Of a stretch of 64,000 bases of DNA, positions 8,055 through 16,478 are shown one piece after another. Positions within the stretch are counted from its first letter, which is position 1; each line of letters opens with the position of its first letter. Source of the stretch: a bacterium (GTDB lineage Bacteria > Auribacterota > UBA3054); contig JAFYXV010000007.1 of assembly GCA_017557885.1 (NCBI GenBank), positions 124,001 to 188,000 of the forward strand, given 5' to 3'. A program made the position numbers and the translations under genes. The notes beneath the pieces were generated by a model that saw nothing but the letters and a program-made list of their open reading frames with translations, did no database searches and was not told where the DNA came from.

Positions 8055-11000
8055 ATGAAAAATACATTTTTTTTAATCATTGTCATGATGCTTATGGCCG
8101 GGGATATTTTCGCCAGCTCTATAGCAACGCAAAGAGTCGTGAGAGCTTGCGGTTTTGTAAAAGGATCAACAACGCTTAATTTGAGTGGCCAGCTGAATGA
8201 CGCCGCTATGCAAAGCATTTCATCCGGAAACGCCATGGCTATCTATAATTTCTTGGACAGTTATTTAACGTTTCCGACCTTACTCCCAAGAACGAAAGCG
8301 GGTTTTGGAACTAAGACAGCCACTCAAAACGTTTCCATAAGCACGAAAAATGGAAAATTTAAGTGGACGGAAAAAGACGTCACGCCTTATTTCACATTTG
8401 TGACAGGAGAAGAAAAAATACAACCTAGCAAAGCTGTTTTAAAATCAAAGGGTACTATTGATGCTTCCGAACTTGCTGAACTTGAAAACAAGAGGCTTAC
8501 TATCTTTGACAAACTGTGCGCTGAACAGCGTTTGGGATATCTCGCCTCTCTAGCTTATACTCTTCAAAAGAAAGGCAAGAATTATAAGCTCTCCTACAAT
8601 GAGAACAATTTGCAAGCGAAAGTTTCTGTTGATTCAAAAGGAAAAGTCACAGCCAAATATGCGCTATCTCTCGAAAATGCTTATCCCGTGCTTCTTGAAA
8701 GTGAAAACATCTTTACGAACAAATACGATTACTCCTTGGTGATCGTTGGCGAGGGCGATGTAGCTTCTGGTTATTACGAACCTGACAAGGTCGAGTTTAG
8801 AGTTGTTAAGAACAAGTACAAATTCCGCTATTACTTTTACAATGGCACAAAAGTTACAAATGATTTCATGAAGCTTGAACTTGTTGACAACACAGAAATC
8901 CAGGCAGTTTTCGGAACTTACGATTTTTCACTCAATGTTGTAGGCAACGGCTCAGCTAGCGCTGAATTCACAGGACTAGACAAAGTAAAAGTTAAGGTTA
9001 CAGAAAACAAAGACAAGTTTCGCTTCTTTACTGTAAATGGTGAAAAATACACAGATAGTGAAATAACGATTGCCTTAGAAGAAGATACTATTGTAAAGGC
9101 AGTCTTTGGGAATTACAATCTTAATATTACTGTATCAGGAAAAGGATCTGTCAGTCATGAATTTGTCGGCCCTGACGACATCATAGTCACTGCTGTCAAC
9201 GGAGAGGAATTTTTCAATAGTTTTGAGTGGGACGAAAACATATCATATGAAAATCCGCTAATATTCACAATGACCCACGACACAGAACTTCTCGCTATTT
9301 TTAAGGAGAAAAAGTATATTGTTATTGATCTTAGCGGCGGACAGAACGCTGAAAAATACCCCATCAGTTGGCTTGATGACGCTCCGGAAGGCGGCTGGAC
9401 GGATGAGCACAAGACTACGAAACTTGTTTTGCGGAAGATCGAGCCGGGGACATTTACCATGGGCAGCCCAAGCAACGAAACAGGACGATCTTCTGACGAA
9501 ACTCAGCATAAGGTAACGCTTACCAACGCCTATTACATCGGGATTTTTGAGGTTACCCAGAAACAGTATAAACTGATTATGGGGAGCAATCCATCATATT
9601 ACAAGGGTGATATGAGACCGGTGGATTACGTTTCATACGACATGCTCCGCGGAAGCGGCAAAGGCGCAAACTGGCCGTATAATTACGATGTTGATGAGGC
9701 TTCTTTTTTCGGCATACTTCGCGCCAAAACGCAAATAGTCTTTGATCTGCCCACCGAAGCGCAGTGGGAGTTCGCCTGCAGAGCAGGAACGACCACGGCT
9801 TTGAACAGCTGGAAGGATCTGTCAGATGCGTATGAGTGTAAAGAAATGGCAGAAGTCGCTCGTTACCAATACAACCATTACGATGGGAAAGGCGGATATA
9901 GTCAGCACACAACCGTTGGCTCATATCTGCCAAACGCTTGGGGGCTCTATGATATGCATGGCAACGTGATAGAATGGTGTCTTGATTTTTATCAGGATGA
10001 TTTGGGAAGTGATGCTGTGACGGAACCGCGCGGCTTAAGCTGGGGAGCATACCGTGTTCTCCGGGGCGGGAGCTGGAGCTACGGCGCCAGCGGCTGCCGC
10101 TCCGCTAACCGCAACTACTACCACCCCCTCTACAGCAACTACACCGACCTCGGCCTCGGCTTTCGTATAGCCCTAGTTCAAAATGTGTTTTCTGGCCCGG
10201 ACAACCAAATTCAAAAGAATTTTGAATTTGAGATTGAATCCGGGACAGAAAACACCCTGCCAATTTTTCAAACCAAGTTTTACGGAAAAATGAAAAACGG
10301 CACGGAAAAGCCGCTGGAGGAGATGGGCAAACTTGAATATGATGGAGCCAGCGGAATAGTGGCGGGAATTGGCAAGCATCATTTGACTTGGATCCCTGAC
10401 AACGCCTATACCAACATAATGAACGAAGTGAAATTAAGGGTTGAATACGAAGATGTGACGGAACAGGCTAATTATCTTGTTCTTGACACAACGAGCAATA
10501 AGATGCGCGTTTCGCCTGATGCTCCGGATATAACGGATGACAACTGCCGCACGGATGAATTATGGCTCAGAAGGATCGAGCCCGGTACATTCACCATGGG
10601 CAGTCCTGAAGACGAATTAGGCAGAAGAAGTGATGAAACTCAGCATCAAGTAACGCTTACTAAGGCTTATTACATCGGCGTCTTTGAAATGACTCAGAAG
10701 CAGTGTGAAAACATTATGGGCATTAATCCATCATATTACAAGGGCGATGCTAGACCGGTTGACGATGTCTCCTACAATATGCTAAGGGGGACAACCTGGC
10801 CCAAGAACAATGAAGTTAATAAAAACAGTTTCATGGGTCAGCTGAGGAGAAAGGCCGGTAATATTTTTGACCTTCCTACGGAAGCACAGTGGGAATATGC
10901 CTGCAGGGCAGGCACTACCACAGCGCTTAACAGCGGGAAGAATCTGTCAGATGCGTATAAGTGCGATGAAATGGTGGAAGTTGGAAAATATAAATACAAC

Positions 11001-11300
11001 AGAGGATCCTACCAGCACACCAAAGTTGGCTCATATCTTCCCAACGCTTGGGGACTCTATGACATGCACGGCAATGTCTGTGAATGGTGCTTGGATTGGT
11101 ATGGGTCGTATGGCGGAAACGCCACCGATCCGAAAGGTGCGAGCAGTGGAAGTTACCGTGTTCTCCGGGGCGGGGGCTGGAGCGACGACGCCAACTACTG
11201 CCGCTCCGCTTACCGCAACGACCACATTCTCCCCGACTACGGCGGCAACCCCGTCAACGGCGGCTTCAGCTTCGGCTTTCGTATAGCCCTAGTTCAATAA
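8055..11300 (+). CDS. Secreted protein with InlB-like repeats and two FGE-sulfatase domains, probable DGR target
   Basis: 1081 residues. A signal peptide (about 1-20) is followed by an unassigned region, then three repeats of about 60-70 residues (about 222-420) with patterns such as GNGSASAEFTGLDKVKVKV ending in IVKAVFGNY, resembling divergent InlB B-repeats. FGE-sulfatase (SUMF1, C-type-lectin-fold) domain 1 spans about 455-709 and domain 2 about 832-1081. Each has PGTFTMGSP, FDLPTEAQWE and GLYDMHGNV, and each ends in a GGSW/GGGW...CRSA...GFRIALVQ segment. A beta-rich linker (about 715-825) separates them. The two end segments differ only at first and second codon positions over their first 23 codons, the hallmark of adenine-directed DGR variation. 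GGGGGAAAG (8042-8050) may be the ribosome site. The gene favours A/T-ending codons, unlike its neighbours, suggesting transfer. Confidence 0.88.
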   Translation: MKNTFFLIIVMMLMAGDIFASSIATQRVVRACGFVKGSTTLNLSGQLNDAAMQSISSGNAMAIYNFLDSYLTFPTLLPRTKAGFGTKTATQNVSISTKNGKFKWTEKDVTPYFTFVTGEEKIQPSKAVLKSKGTIDASELAELENKRLTIFDKLCAEQRLGYLASLAYTLQKKGKNYKLSYNENNLQAKVSVDSKGKVTAKYALSLENAYPVLLESENIFTNKYDYSLVIVGEGDVASGYYEPDKVEFRVVKNKYKFRYYFYNGTKVTNDFMKLELVDNTEIQAVFGTYDFSLNVVGNGSASAEFTGLDKVKVKVTENKDKFRFFTVNGEKYTDSEITIALEEDTIVKAVFGNYNLNITVSGKGSVSHEFVGPDDIIVTAVNGEEFFNSFEWDENISYENPLIFTMTHDTELLAIFKEKKYIVIDLSGGQNAEKYPISWLDDAPEGGWTDEHKTTKLVLRKIEPGTFTMGSPSNETGRSSDETQHKVTLTNAYYIGIFEVTQKQYKLIMGSNPSYYKGDMRPVDYVSYDMLRGSGKGANWPYNYDVDEASFFGILRAKTQIVFDLPTEAQWEFACRAGTTTALNSWKDLSDAYECKEMAEVARYQYNHYDGKGGYSQHTTVGSYLPNAWGLYDMHGNVIEWCLDFYQDDLGSDAVTEPRGLSWGAYRVLRGGSWSYGASGCRSANRNYYHPLYSNYTDLGLGFRIALVQNVFSGPDNQIQKNFEFEIESGTENTLPIFQTKFYGKMKNGTEKPLEEMGKLEYDGASGIVAGIGKHHLTWIPDNAYTNIMNEVKLRVEYEDVTEQANYLVLDTTSNKMRVSPDAPDITDDNCRTDELWLRRIEPGTFTMGSPEDELGRRSDETQHQVTLTKAYYIGVFEMTQKQCENIMGINPSYYKGDARPVDDVSYNMLRGTTWPKNNEVNKNSFMGQLRRKAGNIFDLPTEAQWEYACRAGTTTALNSGKNLSDAYKCDEMVEVGKYKYNRGSYQHTKVGSYLPNAWGLYDMHGNVCEWCLDWYGSYGGNATDPKGASSGSYRVLRGGGWSDDANYCRSAYRNDHILPDYGGNPVNGGFSFGFRIALVQ
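10050..10181 (+). other. Candidate DGR variable region 1 (VR1)
   Basis: 44 codons ending FGE domain 1, residues about 666-709. C-ending codons dominate (AAC, TAC, AGC, GGC, GAC), in contrast to the A/T-rich rest of the gene. CGGGGCGGG, TGCCGCTCCGCT and the last 24 bases (10158-10181) are shared exactly with VR2. The translated frame fits the known DGR template pattern GGSWxxxAxxCRSANRNxxx. Confidence 0.8.
11154..11297 (+). other. Candidate DGR variable region 2 (VR2)
   Basis: 48 codons ending FGE domain 2, residues 1034-1081, finishing directly before the stop as is usual for a DGR target. Its first 23 codons align without gaps to VR1 with eight base differences, all non-synonymous and all at codon positions 1 or 2. 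The 3' constant segment is 11274-11297. The middle is four codons longer than in VR1. Confidence 0.8.
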
Positions 11301-11307
11301 TTTAAAT

Positions 11308-11365
11308 CTCGTTTTCAGTCGCGGCGCGGCGAGGGCGTAAGCCGGCCGCACAGACTGAAAGCGAG
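11308..11365 (+). other. Long imperfect hairpin just downstream of VR2
   Basis: Arms CTCGTTTTCAGTC (11308-11320) and GACTGAAAGCGAG (11353-11365) pair with one G-U. Inside, GCGGC (11321-11325) can pair with GCCGC (11345-11349). It begins 11 bases after the variable region. Known DGRs carry a hairpin or cruciform just beyond the variable region that aids retrohoming; assigning that role here is inference. Confidence 0.55.
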
Positions 11366-11375
11366 TTAATGTTTT

Positions 11376-11428
11376 AAGCCGCGACCTTGATGACTATTTT
11401 TGATAGCGAGAAGGTCGCGGCTTTTTTT
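11376..11428 (+). terminator. Rho-independent terminator of the FGE-domain gene
   Basis: Stem AAGCCGCGACCTT (11376-11388) with AAGGTCGCGGCTT (11411-11423), a 22-base loop, and a T run to 11428. Confidence 0.8.
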
Positions 11429-11462
11429 GTTATCATTTTGCTGACGTCAGCAAAATGATAAC
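11429..11462. repeat. Perfect 34-bp palindrome without a loop
   Basis: GTTATCATTTTGCTGAC (11429-11445) is followed directly by its reverse complement (11446-11462), with TGACGTCA at the centre. It lies between the terminator and the cdd 3' end, at the right border of the accessory block. A dimeric protein site, a cruciform or an element terminus are possible. Confidence 0.85.
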
Positions 11463-11482
11463 TGGAAAAGACAATTTAAAAG

Positions 11483-11520
11483 AAAAATTATTTTTGACCG
11501 TCAGCAAGTTTGAAGGCGCC
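11483..11520 (-). repeat. 38-bp direct repeat, copy at the intact cdd 3' end
   Basis: The end of cdd plus five bases beyond its stop codon. Its partner is 7775-7812; together they bracket about 3.7 kb that carries the FGE-domain gene. Confidence 0.8.
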
Positions 11521-11901
11521 GGGGAGAAGGGCTGAGAGGGTGGTTTCCTGGTAGGTGCCGTCGGTTTTGGCCATGAGGACGATGAGGTCTTCTTTTTCGT
11601 TTGCGAATTCCGAGAGGACCTGGCGACAGATGCCGCAGGGAAGCGCGAATTCAGTTTCGTTGTAGCAGATGGCTATGGCCACGGGATCGGTATGGCCTGA
11701 GGAGACCATGTTGGCGACGGCCGTTCTTTCCGCGCAGATGGTGGCTCCGTAGGAGGCGTTCTCGATGTTGCAGCCCGGAAAAATTGTTCCGTCCTTTGTA
11801 AGGATGGCGGCGCCCACTTTGAATTTGGAGTAGGGGGCGTAGGCCTTTTCCCGGGCTTCTATGGCTTTATTGACGAGGGTTTGCGCGGTCTTTTGGTCCA
11901 T
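11488..11901 (-). CDS. cdd: Cytidine deaminase
   Basis: 137 residues, typical of the small tetrameric zinc-dependent cytidine deaminases that turn cytidine and deoxycytidine into uridine forms for pyrimidine salvage. The zinc site is complete: Cys56 and catalytic Glu58 in CAERTA, and Cys89 and Cys92 in PCGICRQ. CNIENASYGATI matches the nucleoside-binding segment. The start is two bases from the stop of the condensin ATPase gene, so it is the last gene of that operon. A functional link to the condensin is not evident. Its 3' end is duplicated at 7775-7812. Confidence 0.93.
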   Translation of the reverse strand: MDQKTAQTLVNKAIEAREKAYAPYSKFKVGAAILTKDGTIFPGCNIENASYGATICAERTAVANMVSSGHTDPVAIAICYNETEFALPCGICRQVLSEFANEKEDLIVLMAKTDGTYQETTLSALLPGAFKLADGQK

Positions 11902-11903
11902 GC

Positions 11904-14900
11904 TTATTTTTTGCCTTTTGGTTTGGCTTTGGGTTTAGCTTTCGCTTTCGGTTTCGGCGCGGGCTTTTTGGCGGCCGGTTTTTTCACCGATTTAGGCGCC
12001 GCTTTTTTGGTCGCTTTTTTTGCGGGAGCTTTGGTTTTCGGCGCGGGCTTTTTGGCCTGTTTGGGAGCGGGCTTTTCCTCTTCTTCTTTGGGTTCTGCAG
12101 GCTTTTCCGGTTCGGGTGCGGGCTCTTCTTTGGGAGCGGATTTCACGCCGATAGTGAAACTTTCCTCTTCGTCGTTCTGGCTGAAGATGTCCATTTGCTG
12201 GCCTTCCTGGGATTCCCAGACGAAGTTGCCGATGAAGATCTCGTTGTTGGCGTTCTTTTCGAGAAGCAGCGTGGTGGATTCCCGCATGGCTTCCGTGACG
12301 CCGTCCATTTCCGGAGTGGCGATGACCAGGGAGAGGCCCAGCCTGTTGGCGAAGCGAAGGAGCTCTTCTCTTCTTTCCGCGTCGATGCCGTAGAAGGCTT
12401 CGTCGAAGAGGAGGAAACGGACCTTGGCGCCGATCTGGTTGTAGAGGAGGGCGCTCATGGCCATGATCAAGAGGTAGTTCGGAACGGCCTGTTCGCCGCC
12501 GGAACCGAGGCGGCGGATGTCGTTGGTCAGCTCGATGCCTTCGCCTTCCGTTCCGACGACTTTGACGTGGAGCTGATAGTCGAACCAATGGCGGTAATCC
12601 AGGAAGGCGGGGAGAGAGCCGTCGGGCTGGATCCTGAGTTCGGTTAGTTTGGACTCGAAGAAGGATTTGAGCTGCTGCTGGGATTCCTCGTCGATGTCGC
12701 CGGCTCTTCTCACTATGCCGTAAACCTGGCGGTATTCATTCTTGATCTTCTGGGTGAAGCGGTACTGGGAACGGCCGAAACTTAAGCCCTCCAGCATGAG
12801 GTTGACGGCGTCCAGGCTTTCCCTCAGACGGTAGAGGTCTCGGGTGTACTGGTTGGAGAGGTCGCCCAGGATGGTCTTCTCAAGGAGTTTTCTCCTGTTG
12901 TCGTTGACGGAGTTTTCCAGCTGGGAGAGCTGTTCTTTGAGTTTGCCGGTGATGCTCCTGAGGTCTCTGCCGTCCTGGTCGATGAGGTCGTTGATGTCTT
13001 CGCGGTAGGTGAAGGCGTATTTTGTCCAGAGAAGCTCGTGATGGATGAGGCCGCCTTTGGCTCTGGCGTCTTCGGAGCCTATGAGGCTGCCTATCTCGCG
13101 GTTGATGACGCGCTCCTGGATCTTGATTATCTCAGCCAATCTTCCTTCCTGGACGGTGTCGGCGCCGTAGGTCTCTTTAAGATAGCTTTCCAGGTCGGGG
13201 TATTCCTCCGAGAGCCTGTCTTCCAGGATCTTCTTCTTGTCGGCCGCCTGGTTTACGGCTTCGTTGTAACTCAGTCTGGTCTTGGCGTTCTGGCTTTCCA
13301 GTATGGAGACTCTTTCCTTGTAGCGGGCGATGGTCTCCAGGAGCTGCTCTCTTTCCTTTTCCTCGTCGTTGAGGCGTTTTTTCAGGATGTCCAGCTGTTT
13401 GTGGATGTCGCCGGTGGTCTGGAACTCTTTGTTTTCCCTGAGCTCTTTTATTTGCTTCTGGATCCTGGTGATCTGACGCTGGGACCTCTGCTGCTGGCTC
13501 TGGGCTTTCTCCACGCGTTCCTTGATGTCCGCAAGAAGTTTTTCGCTGGCGGCTCTCTGGGTGAGACGGTGGGCGATGAGCCAGGGGGAGACTTTCTCCT
13601 CAAGCTGCATCTTGATCTTATAGACGGTCTCTATGGTCTCCGCGAGGGAGGAGAGTTTTTTCTTCAGCCCGTCGGCAATGTTTTGAAGTTCTTTGCTTTT
13701 GATCTTCTGGTCGGTCAGGAGTTTTTCCTGGGCGGCCTGGCGGCGGGCTTTGCCCAGGAGCCCTTCCGCTTCTCTCTTGACATAGCAGAAAACAAGGTCT
13801 TTCTTGACCAATCCTTCCCTGGAGAGCCAGTTGCCGTCGGGGGTGGCGGCCAGGTCGCAGAGCTGGATGTCTCCCAGCTGGAGATCGACGAACTGTTTGG
13901 CAACTGGGCTGGCGGCCTTCAGGTATTTGGCCAGGGAGTTTTCCTTGACTTTGATCTTTTTGGTGTTGGAGAGTTCTGCGGCGTCGGCGATCCTGATGCC
14001 GGGAGCGGCCTTGGCGGCCAGTTTCACGACGGCCTCCTGGTCCTCTTCCTCGGGGATTATGGTGCCGAGCCATTCGTCGCCCAGGAAGGACTCGATGAGG
14101 TTCATGAGTTGCGGCGAGGTCTGGGGGGCGAAATCAAGGAGCGTGAAGAGCGGCTCGGCTTTCAGGCCTTCCCTTTTCAGGCTGTCCAGGAAATCACGGT
14201 AGCCCATCATCCGGGGCATGACTTCCATGATGGGCACGGAGGCCTTTATCTCGCTTTCACGGGCCAGATCGTTCAAGCGGATGGTAAGGAGCTGCTTCTC
14301 GTCCCTTAAGGCCTGCAGGAGGCTGTCAGCGGCCCTGACGGCCAGTTTCTGGGATCTGCCCAGAGCCTCGGTGTCGCAGTTCCCGGATTCTTCAGCGTTC
14401 TTGTAGGCTTTTTTCAGGGAGGCGACGGTCTTGGAGAAATGATCGTAGAATTCCTTGACGTTGTCCGGGCAAATGGGAAGAGATATGGTTTTTATGAAGG
14501 CGTTCTGGGAGCGCAGGGCGTCCAGCACGTCGGCGTTGGCGTTGGCGTGGTCTTTTTCCAGGGCGGTCTGCTTGCTGAGCTCTTTTTCCGTCTCTTCCTT
14601 GAAGGTCAGGCTGTCTTCCTTTATCTTTTCCAGCTCTTTTTCCAATCTTTCGGCTTCTTCCCAAAGTTTGGCTCCGGTGCCGGTCCTGACTTCCGCTAAG
14701 GTCGCCCTGGTCTGGTCCAGTTTCGGGACCAGGTCGTCAAGTTTGTTTTTGGCTTCAATTTGATTCTGGCGGTTGACGGCGATGGCCCGCTCCTGGCTTT
14801 TCAGTTCCGAAGAGAGAAAGTTTAGGGAGTTGACCAATCTGAGATAGCGGCATTCCTCGATCCTGGCTTTGGAGGAGGCAATTTTGTCCACGGTCTGGTT

Positions 14901-15710
14901 GGCTTCGTCCAGAAGCTCGGCTTCTCTTTTCAGCCCCTTGATGTCGCTCTCGATGGTCTCGAGGTTCTGGAGCGTGGTCTCGATGTCCTGAAAGACCTGA
15001 TGGTCGGGGGCGGGGAGAAGGGCGGCGAAGAGTCCTTCGAAATCGCGGGCCTTGACGACCAGGTCCTTGTAGGATTTGCTGGCTTTCAAAAGGTCCGCCA
15101 CGCGTTCGAAGTTGGAGCGGCCGCCGAAGAAGCGGTTGGCGATCTGGGTGCGGTAGCGACCGATGTCATAGACTCTGGTCTTGCCGACGAGGCCCGGCAG
15201 TTCCTTTTTGTCCACGGGACGGTATTGCGGGGCTTCGGAAACGTCGTTCACCCTAACGGTGAGCTGGACCTCGGAGAGGGGAGCGTCAACGATGAAGCCC
15301 CACATTTCCGGGCGCTGGTCGAGGTTTTCCGCGAAGGCGCCCACGCCGATGGTGACGGGGGAGCTTGTCTTGGGATCGAGAAGTTCCAGCGCCACATAGC
15401 CCACGGCGCCGCCGGCGCGGCCGACTTTGCCGGTCTCAAAGTTGTGCTGAAGGAGGACGCCGGAAAGGTTGCGTCCGGATTCCGCTCTGCCTCCTATTAC
15501 CGTGGCGGCGTTGAACATCAGCCTCTGTCCGCCGGTCAGGGCCAACTGCACCGCGTCTATGATGGTGGTCTTGCCGGTGCCGTTGTTGCCCATCAGGAAA
15601 AGGCTTCCGTGGATCCTGATGGTCTCGTCGGCGAAGTTGTGAAAGTTTATGAGGCGCAGAGCGCGCAAACTTAAGGCGTTTTCCGAACTGTAATTTCTAT
15701 CCATGATCAT
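11904..15710 (-). CDS. SMC-like condensin ATPase (JetC/MksB type) with histone-H1-like C-terminal tail
   Basis: 1268 residues. The N-terminal ATPase half holds Walker A GNNGTGKTT (41-49). Long coiled-coil arms follow (about 280-700 and 730-1000). The C-terminal half has the ABC-type signature LGSGGEQAV near 1070 and Walker B FLLFDEAFYGID near 1100, followed by VIATPEMDG, as in JetC/MksB proteins. These act with a kleisin and a winged-helix partner to extrude DNA loops; in Wadjet systems they recognise circular plasmids. Residues 1191-1212 are Pro/Glu-rich, and the last 56 residues are almost only Lys, Ala and Pro, like histone H1 tails; this is unusual. A second in-frame ATG is at codon 3. 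Third gene of the operon, 17 bases after the JetB-like gene. Confidence 0.88.
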   Translation of the reverse strand: MIMDRNYSSENALSLRALRLINFHNFADETIRIHGSLFLMGNNGTGKTTIIDAVQLALTGGQRLMFNAATVIGGRAESGRNLSGVLLQHNFETGKVGRAGGAVGYVALELLDPKTSSPVTIGVGAFAENLDQRPEMWGFIVDAPLSEVQLTVRVNDVSEAPQYRPVDKKELPGLVGKTRVYDIGRYRTQIANRFFGGRSNFERVADLLKASKSYKDLVVKARDFEGLFAALLPAPDHQVFQDIETTLQNLETIESDIKGLKREAELLDEANQTVDKIASSKARIEECRYLRLVNSLNFLSSELKSQERAIAVNRQNQIEAKNKLDDLVPKLDQTRATLAEVRTGTGAKLWEEAERLEKELEKIKEDSLTFKEETEKELSKQTALEKDHANANADVLDALRSQNAFIKTISLPICPDNVKEFYDHFSKTVASLKKAYKNAEESGNCDTEALGRSQKLAVRAADSLLQALRDEKQLLTIRLNDLARESEIKASVPIMEVMPRMMGYRDFLDSLKREGLKAEPLFTLLDFAPQTSPQLMNLIESFLGDEWLGTIIPEEEDQEAVVKLAAKAAPGIRIADAAELSNTKKIKVKENSLAKYLKAASPVAKQFVDLQLGDIQLCDLAATPDGNWLSREGLVKKDLVFCYVKREAEGLLGKARRQAAQEKLLTDQKIKSKELQNIADGLKKKLSSLAETIETVYKIKMQLEEKVSPWLIAHRLTQRAASEKLLADIKERVEKAQSQQQRSQRQITRIQKQIKELRENKEFQTTGDIHKQLDILKKRLNDEEKEREQLLETIARYKERVSILESQNAKTRLSYNEAVNQAADKKKILEDRLSEEYPDLESYLKETYGADTVQEGRLAEIIKIQERVINREIGSLIGSEDARAKGGLIHHELLWTKYAFTYREDINDLIDQDGRDLRSITGKLKEQLSQLENSVNDNRRKLLEKTILGDLSNQYTRDLYRLRESLDAVNLMLEGLSFGRSQYRFTQKIKNEYRQVYGIVRRAGDIDEESQQQLKSFFESKLTELRIQPDGSLPAFLDYRHWFDYQLHVKVVGTEGEGIELTNDIRRLGSGGEQAVPNYLLIMAMSALLYNQIGAKVRFLLFDEAFYGIDAERREELLRFANRLGLSLVIATPEMDGVTEAMRESTTLLLEKNANNEIFIGNFVWESQEGQQMDIFSQNDEEESFTIGVKSAPKEEPAPEPEKPAEPKEEEEKPAPKQAKKPAPKTKAPAKKATKKAAPKSVKKPAAKKPAPKPKAKAKPKAKPKGKK

Positions 15711-15727
15711 TCACCTTAAAAGGGCGA

Positions 15728-16474
15728 TTAAAAATTTTCCTGTTCTTTTTCTTCTTCCTTCATGAGCTTCTCCTCCTCGGAGAGGCCAGGGGCGTTTTTG
15801 TCGTAGAGGCGGGCGATCTCCCTGAAGGTCAGAACGTCCGGACGGTAGCAGTGGATGCCCGGGAGAAATTCGTACATTACCTGCTCGAACATGCCCTCCG
15901 GCAGCCGCTCGTCTTTCTGCGCCTCGGCTTTTTCCTTCTGCTCCAGGAAGCGGTACTTCGTCAGTTTCGGGAAGAGGGTGCGGCAGGCTTCCACGATGGC
16001 TCTTTCGCTGCTCTCGGTGTCATCCAGCTCTTCCTTGAAGCGGTTGAAGCAGTACTGCACGAAGTCGGAAAGCAGAAAGCGCATTCTCTTGTCGTCGTCG
16101 TAATTGGAATTGAAGTCCCGGAGCAGCTTTTCGTAAAATTCCAAAAGCAGCATGAAGACCGAGCACTCGTCGCGCCTGGTGAGGTCGAAGAGATCACGCT
16201 GGGAGGGCTTCAGGGCGTTGTTGTAGAGCTGGGGTTTGATGACTCTGGCCAGCTGACGGTCAACGTAAAGCTCCCAGCCGAAGTAGCGGACGAAGAAATG
16301 CCCGATGGCCTCCTGGTTGATCCTCAGGTAGGCGAAGAGGTCGGGATCGTCGGTCTGGTAGAAGAAGGGCGACTCGGTCAGAACGTTAAGGAGCGCCCTG
16401 ACGTTGTGGATGTTCAGCTGGTCGATCTGATCGGAGTAATTCTCCTGATCTTTTTCAAAATATTGTTCGTTCAT
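15728..16474 (-). CDS. Condensin accessory subunit, JetB/MksE-like
   Basis: 248 residues, rich in charged and aromatic residues and with no signal or membrane segment. It lies between the JetA-like and JetC-like genes, the position and size of the winged-helix MksE/JetB subunit that binds the kleisin. FFVRYFGWELYVDRQLARVI near residue 65 resembles the conserved core of that family, and LTRRDECSVFMLLLEFYEKLL fits a helical region. The C-terminus is acidic (LSEEEKLMKEEEKEQENF). The assignment rests mainly on synteny and overall look. It starts four bases after the upstream stop and ends 17 bases before the ATPase gene. Confidence 0.7.
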   Translation of the reverse strand: MNEQYFEKDQENYSDQIDQLNIHNVRALLNVLTESPFFYQTDDPDLFAYLRINQEAIGHFFVRYFGWELYVDRQLARVIKPQLYNNALKPSQRDLFDLTRRDECSVFMLLLEFYEKLLRDFNSNYDDDKRMRFLLSDFVQYCFNRFKEELDDTESSERAIVEACRTLFPKLTKYRFLEQKEKAEAQKDERLPEGMFEQVMYEFLPGIHCYRPDVLTFREIARLYDKNAPGLSEEEKLMKEEEKEQENF

Positions 16475-16478
16475 AGGC

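Noticed and set aside
13038..14309. 423-codon frame antisense to the condensin ATPase
   Set aside because: Antisense reflection of a coiled-coil gene rich in Glu and Lys codons; no supporting signals.
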